Source: Microbulbifer agarilyticus (GTDB lineage Bacteria > Pseudomonadota > Gammaproteobacteria > Pseudomonadales > Cellvibrionaceae). Taken from it: a stretch of 64,000 bases of DNA. Below the pieces are notes generated by a model. It was not told the DNA's origin. It saw nothing but the letters and a program-made list of their open reading frames with translations, and did not search any database. This document shows, piece by piece, positions 1-6,304 of the stretch. The DNA lies in NCBI RefSeq assembly GCF_020171345.1, contig NZ_JAIUZM010000003.1, forward strand, positions 310,001 through 374,000, read 5' to 3'. Numbering within the stretch: position 1 is the first letter of the stretch; every line of letters starts with the position of its first letter. A program made the position numbers and the translations under genes.

Positions 1-10
1 CGGATATCAG

Positions 11-1138
11 ATGAATATTTCGACTGCAGTAATCCGATTCACTGTGTTTGGCATCATTGTGGCAAGTGCCTTCCATTTCGGCCGCGCGAGCGCTGCGGAG
101 TTGGAAGTGCGGGTGCTAAATCCACCGGCCAATGGCAATCTGGTTTTTCAGGTGTACGACAATCCGGATGCTTTTGGTGACTTTCGCAGTCCGCGTAGCG
201 AGATGGTGATGGGAGTAAATGCGGAAGGTGTATACCGTCTGCCCGGCGTAACGAGCGGCACCATCGCGGTGTTGGTGTACGCAGACGAAAACAATAATGG
301 CGCTCTGGATCGAACCTTTATCGGGATTCCCAAAGAGCCGATTGGACTGTCAAACAGCTACCGCCCCAAGGGGCCGCCGAGTTTTCAGCGCGCAAGTTTT
401 TACCTCGCCGAGGGCCAAACCACCACCATCGATATCGAACTGTTCCAGGTGCTTGGTGAAGCCGGGCAGTGGGGTGTGGGTATCGGCGTAATTGGGCGCA
501 GCAGTCCCTACGTGGGCTCTGATTCGGCGGTCACCCAGGTCATCCCCGCCATTACCTATTTCGGCGAGCGGCTACAGTGGGTGGGCCCGAGCCTGCGCTA
601 TGGGGTTTGGGGGAGTGACACCCTGCGTTTCGCCGTGAATGCCACCTACCGCGTGGGTGCGTACGAAGAGAGCGATAGCCCGATTCTGGTTGGTCTGGGA
701 GACCGCGACAGCACCCTGATGGCCGGCGTCGGCTTGGTGTACGACGGCCCCAGCCGTATCGATGTGGATTTTCGCTATCAGCACGACGTGCTGGATCGCT
801 TCGGTGGCGGTACCGCTGAATTCCGGGTGTCCAAGGGGTTCCAGACCGGTAACGTCAGCTGGGGGCCATCTCTGGGGGTGAACTGGCTCAGTAGCGATCT
901 CGCCAACTACGATTTTGGGGTGCCCATCTGGGCGGCCAACCCGCTCAGGCCCGCCTACGATGTGGGCAGTACGGTGACGGTCGAGGCTGGCGTTGGTGGC
1001 ATCTTGGAAATCACCGAGCACTGGCGCCTGATCATTGACCTGAACGTAGAATACTTAGGCGATGACATCTCGGACAGCCCCATCGTCGACGACAATCACG
1101 TCCTCAAGGGCTTCGCCGCGATCACCTACACCTTCTGA
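11..1138 (+). CDS. Outer-membrane protein: DUF2141 domain fused to MipA/OmpV barrel
   Basis: 375 residues. Residues 1-29 form a typical Sec signal peptide ending at ASA. Residues about 30-143 resemble DUF2141, a small beta-sandwich with a Ca-binding-like DENNNG motif (YADENNNGALD) and a late GLSN motif. Residues about 150-375 resemble the MipA/OmpV outer-membrane barrel: many alternating aromatic strands and a C-terminal Phe (YTF), the usual signal for Bam-dependent insertion. MipA relatives scaffold murein hydrolases in E. coli; others are porin-like. The function here is not known. The joining of the two domains in one chain is seen directly; the family names are recognised from motif pattern. 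The gene lies at the window edge, so any upstream operon partner is unseen. Confidence 0.8.
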   Translation: MNISTAVIRFTVFGIIVASAFHFGRASAAELEVRVLNPPANGNLVFQVYDNPDAFGDFRSPRSEMVMGVNAEGVYRLPGVTSGTIAVLVYADENNNGALDRTFIGIPKEPIGLSNSYRPKGPPSFQRASFYLAEGQTTTIDIELFQVLGEAGQWGVGIGVIGRSSPYVGSDSAVTQVIPAITYFGERLQWVGPSLRYGVWGSDTLRFAVNATYRVGAYEESDSPILVGLGDRDSTLMAGVGLVYDGPSRIDVDFRYQHDVLDRFGGGTAEFRVSKGFQTGNVSWGPSLGVNWLSSDLANYDFGVPIWAANPLRPAYDVGSTVTVEAGVGGILEITEHWRLIIDLNVEYLGDDISDSPIVDDNHVLKGFAAITYTF

Positions 1139-1388
1139 TCGAGCACGCCTCATCATCACTGGGCCAAAGGTCCACGGGTTGGCGATGTGGTAGGCGGAAA
1201 TTATCGCGGTAAGCGCTTTTCAGTGAGCCCTTTTCCAAGCAAGCGACGTGGCACCAGAGGTCAGGGCTGGCGTCGCAAGTCAAGTCTGCACATTTCATTT
1301 TAAATCATTAGAATGCGCGGCCTTTTGGCCCTGTTGATCCAGCCCGTTCCTTGGCGGCGCTGGCCTCCGTGATGTTGACTGAGGAATT

Positions 1389-1961
1389 ATGATCGTATTC
1401 ACCCTGACCAATAGCGAGACCGATGATGTATGGGTGGGCACTGCCCGCGATGGCGTGACTCCCGAGGCGCGCTTTCGACAGATCCAAGACGCTGTTGCCC
1501 TGGGTATTGACCATCCGTTTTACCACGAGCTGAAGGCTTTTGGCGCCCATGCCTTTGAGGTGGAGCTGTTTGCCGCGGTGGAAGACCGCCTCGAGCAGCA
1601 AGAAATGGTTGAGGAAGCGCTGGATACCTACAACGCCAAAAGTCTGGTGGGCATAAAGACCGTGCGCTCTGGCACCACCAAAGCGGCCCTGGCGCCCAAG
1701 CCGAAAGCCAAGCCCCGTGCCGCTGCGTCCAAAACTGTAACCAAGGTAACCGCCAAGCGCACGGCCAAGCCGGTAAAAGAAAAGATTGCTACTGGTCGCA
1801 CCGGCAGCGCCGCCCGCGAGCGTGCGATTAAGGCCGGAATTGAGGCGGAGAAGGCCGCGATGGCTGCCGCCAAGGCGAAAAGAGTGCAGGACGAAGCGGA
1901 TGAGATGAAGAAGATTCTTGCCGCACTGGATTCCCGTGGGTCGAGTATGGCACGCCGATAA
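1389..1961 (+). CDS. GIY-YIG-like protein with Lys/Ala-rich tail
   Basis: 190 residues. The first 95 or so follow the GIY-YIG nuclease layout: a beta strand pair (VFTLTNS...VWVGTA) where the GIY and YIG triplets would sit, an Arg-containing helix (RFRQIQDA), an H-x-L-x-x-FG-x-H-x-F segment and a Glu-rich helix ending in YNAK. The signature triplets themselves are changed, so nuclease activity is doubtful. Residues about 100-190 are a low-complexity tail of Lys, Ala, Thr and Arg with repeated PKAK and KRTAKP units, like histone H1-type bacterial tails, then a helical coil. Nucleic-acid binding is therefore likely (inference). A strong hairpin terminator follows 24 bp after the stop. Confidence 0.6.
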   Translation: MIVFTLTNSETDDVWVGTARDGVTPEARFRQIQDAVALGIDHPFYHELKAFGAHAFEVELFAAVEDRLEQQEMVEEALDTYNAKSLVGIKTVRSGTTKAALAPKPKAKPRAAASKTVTKVTAKRTAKPVKEKIATGRTGSAARERAIKAGIEAEKAAMAAAKAKRVQDEADEMKKILAALDSRGSSMARR

Positions 1962-1984
1962 GCATCAATCATATTGAAGAAAGA

Positions 1985-2006
1985 AAGGCGCCAGTGGGCG
2001 CCTTTG
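1985..2006 (+). terminator. Hairpin terminator after the GIY-YIG-like gene
   Basis: A perfect 9-bp inverted repeat (AAAGGCGCC / GGCGCCTTT) with a 4-nt loop, followed by a short, interrupted T stretch. The flanking A and T runs could also let it work for the opposite strand. Confidence 0.7.
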
Positions 2007-2081
2007 CTGTATTTAGTCCCTGCAGAAGTGGACCTGCGTGCGAGTAGGCTAAGCTGTTGCCAGTGTGCAAGTGGAAAGTGA

Positions 2082-2351
2082 ATGGGGGACACTGTGGTGG
2101 AGTTTATCCTTTACTCCTTGGTAGCTTCGGTCGTTTTGACCCTGTTGGTAAATCTGATTCCGCTGGCGTTTCCCGATGCTGCGAGCAGGGCGCAGAAGAA
2201 GATAGAAGAGAATGCCCGACGCGCAATTGAGCAGCATGAAGACCCGGAAAGGCCCAGAGTGAAAGTGTTCTTTCCCTGGAAAGCCATGATTCTCGTTTCG
2301 ATTCTGCTGACCATCCTAGTGAATGTCGTTGCGTATTTTACCCGGGGTTAG
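2082..2351 (+). CDS. Small two-helix membrane protein, unknown
   Basis: 89 residues with two hydrophobic helices, residues about 5-30 and 68-87, joined by a charged, helical loop (QKKIEENARRAIEQHEDPERPRVK). I do not recognise a named family. A GGAAAG ribosome-binding site lies 4 nt before the ATG. It stands alone between the terminator at 1985-2006 and the convergent DCC gene. It could be a small inner-membrane regulator or scaffold, but nothing in the sequence decides this. Confidence 0.55.
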   Translation: MGDTVVEFILYSLVASVVLTLLVNLIPLAFPDAASRAQKKIEENARRAIEQHEDPERPRVKVFFPWKAMILVSILLTILVNVVAYFTRG

Positions 2352-2411
2352 TCATGCCGTGCTGCGCGCAGGCCTGGCAAAGGGAATCGCAAGATACGTG
2401 CTTAATTGAAT

Positions 2412-2864
2412 TTAAAACTTGTCATTGTTTACCTGATCCAGATTGTTGATCTTGGTTTTTCCCAAGATCTTCAATATCAGGTTTCGCACTGAGCGCAGTC
2501 CCGGATACACCACGTGTGCGACTTTTTCCGACCGGAAAATCACGTAGTTAAGTCTGTTAAAAAAGCCACTGCGACCGCCGAGTAAAGACAGCACGTGAAT
2601 TGCGTCGGAACCGTAATAAAGCTGATCACCAACCTTCAGTACCATGCCCTGGTCGATATCTAGCCCGCGTCGCGTGACTTCGTTTAGCAGCGCGCTATCG
2701 TCGCGCGCATCGATCAGAGTTAAGTGGCCCAGATCCTCGCGAATTCGGACCAGGTTGCAATAGTAGTCGCACATGGGGCACTGCTTATCGTAGAGCAGCA
2801 GGATCTCTTGGTTCTCAGGTCGTGTCTCAGTGCGTTTCTCTGAGGGTGCGCGTGCTTCGCTCAT
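2412..2864 (-). CDS. DCC-family (DUF393) thiol-disulfide protein
   Basis: 150 residues. The motif LLLYDKQCPMCDYYCNL near residue 23-39 carries the CxxC of the thioredoxin-like DCC family; the downstream IDARDDSALL and YYGSDAIHVLSLL segments are also characteristic. These proteins are predicted thiol oxidoreductases with unclear substrates. The gene starts 27 bp after the stop of the alkB-type hydroxylase on the same strand, so the two are probably co-transcribed; a redox or metal-maturation role for the hydroxylase is an inference. The first 18 residues are charged and non-conserved, so a later start cannot be excluded. Confidence 0.8.
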   Translation of the reverse strand: MSEARAPSEKRTETRPENQEILLLYDKQCPMCDYYCNLVRIREDLGHLTLIDARDDSALLNEVTRRGLDIDQGMVLKVGDQLYYGSDAIHVLSLLGGRSGFFNRLNYVIFRSEKVAHVVYPGLRSVRNLILKILGKTKINNLDQVNNDKF

Positions 2865-2891
2865 GTCCTATTGCGTGCTTCCTTGCTGCTG

Positions 2892-3938
2892 TCAGCTCTC
2901 CGCCGCTTGGAAGCGGGCAATCTGACGATGCATCACGTGAAACCACACTGGGGGTATCAGAGCCACCAACATCATGCCCGGATAGCCTGTGGGCATTTGT
3001 GGGCTGGCTTCATGGTGGCGCAGGATCGGGTAAGGGCGGCTTGCCCGTGCGTGGTGGTCGGAGTGGCGGGAAAGCTCAAACAGTGTGAGCCTGCCCAAAA
3101 TGTGGTTGGAATTCCACGAATGTATCGGGGAAACACGCTCGTAACGCGCGCCCTGTTTTACTCGTTGCAGTCCGTAGTGCTCGATATAGTTGACTGTTTC
3201 CAGTAGCAGGATACCTCCGGTCGCCGCGATCAAAAAGCAGATGCCGGCTTTCACACCCAGGAACCCGAAAATCATTGCAACGGCGACTAGCTGCATGAGC
3301 TGCCAGCGGAACATTTGGTTTTGAAAGGAAAACCAGTGTCGTTCCTGTTTGGCAAGTCGCGTATTTTCCAGCTGCCATGCAGACCGGTAGCCCGTGTAGA
3401 TTGAGCGCATCCAGAAGTGGTAAAGCGTTTCCCCTCTACGTGCGCTCGCTGGATCTTCTATTGTGGCAACACGCCGGTGGTGGCCGCGGTTGTGCTCGAC
3501 AAAGAAGTGGGTATTAAGCGAGGAGAGCAGGAGCAGTTTGGCGGCAAACTGGGGAAGTTGCTTTGGGCGGTGGCCTAACTCGTGCGCCACATTGATGCCA
3601 AAAGTGCCGCACATTAACCCCAGGCTGATGATTGCACCGACGAGGGACAGTCCGTGCAAGTCGGGTAATACGAAAAAGAAGTAGCCGAGTAGCCCGTACT
3701 GTACCGGTACAGCCAGATACAGTAATACATCATACAGCGGGTCAGATTCTACGGATTCTTCTTCCGGCTCGGTCAGGTTTGATACTGGCGCGGGCAGGAG
3801 TAATTCAAGCAGCGGCAATACGCCATAGATATAGAGCAGAGGAGCAAACGTCCATATTCCGCCCTGGCTAAGGCCCAGCAACACAAGTAAAGGCAAAATG
3901 TAGGCCGCCAGATAGCGACCAGCGCGCAGAGAGTGCAT
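2892..3938 (-). CDS. alkB: Alkane 1-monooxygenase (AlkB-type)
   Basis: 348 residues; an integral-membrane diiron hydroxylase that oxidises terminal methyl groups of medium-chain alkanes using rubredoxin electrons. The His boxes are all visible: HELGHR (119-124), HNRGHH (149-154) followed by the family hallmark VATIEDPASARRGE, NYIEHYG, HSWNSNH and RHSDHH near the C-terminus. Six or so hydrophobic helices surround them. An AAAGGAGG site 5 nt before the ATG fixes the start. The protein is shorter than Pseudomonas AlkB (about 400). No rubredoxin gene lies nearby; the DCC-family gene directly downstream is the only likely operon partner. Narrower substrate use, or action on another alkyl compound, is possible. 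Confidence 0.88.
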   Translation of the reverse strand: MHSLRAGRYLAAYILPLLVLLGLSQGGIWTFAPLLYIYGVLPLLELLLPAPVSNLTEPEEESVESDPLYDVLLYLAVPVQYGLLGYFFFVLPDLHGLSLVGAIISLGLMCGTFGINVAHELGHRPKQLPQFAAKLLLLSSLNTHFFVEHNRGHHRRVATIEDPASARRGETLYHFWMRSIYTGYRSAWQLENTRLAKQERHWFSFQNQMFRWQLMQLVAVAMIFGFLGVKAGICFLIAATGGILLLETVNYIEHYGLQRVKQGARYERVSPIHSWNSNHILGRLTLFELSRHSDHHARASRPYPILRHHEASPQMPTGYPGMMLVALIPPVWFHVMHRQIARFQAAES

Positions 3939-4131
3939 AGAGCCTCCTTTGCTGTCTCCTACAGAATTATTGTTTTCGCTATCGGTGCGGCGATCTGTCG
4001 ATCCCGTGCACCAAGCTGTCGGAGCGATTCATTACCTAAGGATTAAAGCGTGATTTAGCGTCCGCTGGCAATAGCATCCTTTTGCTAAAGTACGTCAGTT
4101 TTCACAGGGTTTTGCGCCACTTGCCGGTGTC

Positions 4132-4788
4132 TCACTCTGGCAGTCCTGCAAAAATCTGATCCAAGGCAAACGTCTGCCGTGCGGGGCCGGGTGTAAGACT
4201 CAGAGCGAGTAGTTTACTGGCGACCTGATCCCCGGTAATGGGGCGGTATTTTCTTAAACCGGGAAGCTTGCAAAGTGTCGGTAGCAGCAATGCGGCGAAC
4301 TGCTCGCCTGCGCGCGCGTGATCGCGAGCGCCCAAGAGCAGTGACGGCTGCAGTATGCTGATACGTTTGAACGGGAGTTGCAGCACCTGCTGCTCAAGCT
4401 CGCCCTTCATCTTCAGGTAAGCGCTCAGGCTCTCGGCGTTGGCCCCGCTAGAGGAAACCAGCAAGTAGTGTGGCACCGCATTTTTTGCCGCAAGCTGCGC
4501 GGCTGCTAACTGATAATCCAAATCGACCCGTCGCTGTGCGGCGATTGAGCCCGCCTGTTTTTTTGTGGTGCCGAGACAGGAGAACAGGCAGTCACCTGAA
4601 AGCAGAGATTGGTGACCCTCCAGTTGGTCGAAATTCACCACGTGATTATCGACCTTGGGTGACTGGTGCGGTGCGGGCCTGCGGGTGAGGGTGACGACGT
4701 GCGCGAAATTGTCGGAGTTTACCAATCGCTCGACCAGTGCTCGGCCAACCAGCCCGGTGGCTCCCAGTACGATCGCAGTTTTTGCCAT
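4132..4788 (-). CDS. NAD(P)-binding atypical SDR (HTATIP2/TIP30-like)
   Basis: 218 residues from the preferred ATG at 4788. The N-terminus carries a Rossmann motif GATGLVGRAL and an R-R pair after beta-2 (LTRRP), as in NADP-binding atypical short-chain dehydrogenases of the TIP30 type. FSCLGTTKKQAGS and YLLVSSSGAN match the family's central segments; the YLKMKGELE motif supplies a candidate YxxxK. The substrate is unknown. An upstream ATG at 4812 would add eight charged residues but has no ribosome-binding site. The gene is monocistronic or shares a transcript with the DUF4174 gene upstream (81 bp apart on the same strand). Confidence 0.75.
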   Translation of the reverse strand: MAKTAIVLGATGLVGRALVERLVNSDNFAHVVTLTRRPAPHQSPKVDNHVVNFDQLEGHQSLLSGDCLFSCLGTTKKQAGSIAAQRRVDLDYQLAAAQLAAKNAVPHYLLVSSSGANAESLSAYLKMKGELEQQVLQLPFKRISILQPSLLLGARDHARAGEQFAALLLPTLCKLPGLRKYRPITGDQVASKLLALSLTPGPARQTFALDQIFAGLPE

Positions 4789-4868
4789 TTCTCTGTCCGT
4801 CTTTCGTGCCATGTGCAGGCATTATTTTTTACCTGCGAGCAGAGCGCAAGAAAGGTCTCACCGGAGAC

Positions 4869-5288
4869 CTATGGATCCGACATTTCTTTCTTGCGCATTG
4901 CCATGGTGTCGATCAGCCCGAAGGCTACATCCAGGTCGAGATCCGAGTATCGCCCTTTGATACTGCCATCTTTACCGATTAGCACCGCTGTTGCCCCGGG
5001 CGACTCCTTCAGCGTATTCGTAATCTGTTGTTGCAGCGAAGGGGTTATATCCTGCTCGCGGTTACTTTGTAGACCGGATGGGCTGAGCAGAAACCACACA
5101 AGGTCCCGTTCGTTAATTGCCTGCTGGTTTTGGTCCAGCATAAGTCGGATCGCGCCGGCGTTTTCGTTTGCATGGATGAGCAGTACGCGCTGCTTCCACT
5201 GGTACTGCTTGAGTTGATCCGCCGCTGTGGCGGTGGCGGCGAGAGCAGTCAGTGCGAGAGTGATCAGGTAAAAGCATATACGGCGCAT
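4869..5288 (-). CDS. Secreted DUF4174-domain protein
   Basis: 139 residues from the ATG at 5288, which has a GAGG site 8 nt upstream; an in-frame start at 5309 lacks one. The first 22 residues are a signal peptide ending ATAA. The rest has a thioredoxin-like pattern without a CxxC: QWKQRVLLIHA, LVWFLLSPSG, AVLIGKDGSIKGRYS, and a C-terminal LIDTMAMRKKEM, which is the DUF4174 profile. DUF4174 proteins are periplasmic and of unknown function, sometimes described as thioredoxin-like. It is followed by the SDR gene on the same strand. Confidence 0.75.
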   Translation of the reverse strand: MRRICFYLITLALTALAATATAADQLKQYQWKQRVLLIHANENAGAIRLMLDQNQQAINERDLVWFLLSPSGLQSNREQDITPSLQQQITNTLKESPGATAVLIGKDGSIKGRYSDLDLDVAFGLIDTMAMRKKEMSDP

Positions 5289-5464
5289 CGTAGGAACCTC
5301 GGATGGCACGATTTACGTCTTTCAGTATATACAAGTGTTGGAATTGTGCGTCACATCCATTAACGCTTAAGCAGGAGGCCCGGCACGTGGAGTTGGCTGG
5401 AGCAAGTGTGTCCGGCAAGTGCCGGGACGCTGGACTAACCTAGAGAGACCGACTTCACAGTACT

Positions 5465-5516
5465 TTTTTCACATCACTTTTTCACATCACTTTTTCACAT
5501 CACTTTTTTATGTCAC
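5465..5516 (+). repeat. 13-bp tandem repeat upstream of the His-rich gene
   Basis: Three perfect head-to-tail copies of TTTTTCACATCAC (5465-5503) and a fourth with three mismatches (5504-5516), ending 5 bp before the ribosome-binding site of the His-rich gene. The 13-bp period differs from a helical turn of 10.5. It may be a regulator-binding array or a slippage product. Confidence 0.9.
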
Positions 5517-5533
5517 TTAGCGGAGGCGAAACA

Positions 5534-5872
5534 ATGGCGTGTTCTCATACTCATACGCACCCCAGTCATACCCACGGTGCAGGCTGTGGCCACACGGCAG
5601 TCCGGCATGGCGACCATACCGACTACCTACTCGATGGTAAGTTGCATCACCCACATGGTGATCACTGCGATGAACATGCAATTGAAGTAAGCGCAACCAA
5701 CCCGGATGGCTGTAATCCGGTGCACACTTGTGGTGATCATGAGCATGGCCCGGGTTGTGGGCACGAGGCGATTCCTCACGGGGATCATGTCGACTACATC
5801 GTCGACGGTCGCTTACACCATGTACACGATGGTCACTGTGACGACCACGGTCCTGTTGAAATCGTTAACTAA
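5534..5872 (+). CDS. Duplicated Cys/His-rich metal-binding protein
   Basis: 112 residues from the ATG at 5534, chosen because GGAGG lies 7 nt upstream. About a quarter of residues are His. Two copies of one unit are visible: GCGH-x-A-x-x-HGDH-x-DY-x-x-DG-x-LHH-x-H-x-x-HCD-x-H in residues about 17-50 and again in about 77-108, joined by a short linker; a HTHTHPSHTH run opens the protein. There is no signal peptide or membrane segment, so it is cytosolic. The density of His and Cys says that it binds Zn, Ni, Co or a similar metal; storage or buffering is an inference. It ends in an 8-bp overlap with the convergent cupin gene. Confidence 0.75.
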   Translation: MACSHTHTHPSHTHGAGCGHTAVRHGDHTDYLLDGKLHHPHGDHCDEHAIEVSATNPDGCNPVHTCGDHEHGPGCGHEAIPHGDHVDYIVDGRLHHVHDGHCDDHGPVEIVN

Positions 5873-6230
5873 CGGTTCTTGAAAGACCGCTGTCAGGGCT
5901 CTGGTCCTGGCAGTAGTGAATTGCCAGCCACACGCAGGTTTCATCGGGAGAAGTCCAGCGCACTCGGTGTCTGCAATGCGCGGGGATATCCAGATAGTCA
6001 CCCTTTTCCAGGTAGGCGATAGACCCATCTTCAAATTCCAGCTCGGCGCTGCCTTCCAGCAATACCACCCATTCCGCGCGCGTCTGGTCGTACCAGTCGT
6101 GATCCGGGGTTTTGTGTCCCCGGGAAATAATCCTTTCGATTAGCGTACTTTCAGACTGGTTTAGGGTTTCGAACAATTCATCTTTGAGTTGCCCCTCCGG
6201 AATATTTCGAAACAAGTTGCCGCTTTTCAT
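5865..6230 (-). CDS. Small cupin-domain protein
   Basis: 121 residues from the ATG at 6230; a TTG at 6251 is possible but less likely. Single cupin barrel: SRGHKTPDHDWYDQ (motif 1 region), WVVLLEGSAELEFEDG, then motif 2 YLEKGDYLDIPAHCRHRV with the conserved G-D-x-x-x-IP-x-x-x-x-H. The metal ligands would be His and Asp in motif 1 and H in motif 2. Such small cupins are widespread and of unknown substrate. It is convergent with, and overlaps, the His-rich gene, which may allow antisense interference between the two. Confidence 0.75.
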   Translation of the reverse strand: MKSGNLFRNIPEGQLKDELFETLNQSESTLIERIISRGHKTPDHDWYDQTRAEWVVLLEGSAELEFEDGSIAYLEKGDYLDIPAHCRHRVRWTSPDETCVWLAIHYCQDQSPDSGLSRTVS

Positions 6231-6304
6231 CGAGATGTGTTTACCCAGCAAGGCCGCGTGCCCACAGTCGGTAAAACTGCAGGCACGCGGTGGTTACATC
6301 GTGT

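Noticed and set aside
5465-5516. CRISPR array
   Set aside because: Repeats are directly abutting 13-mers without spacers, and no cas genes are in the window.
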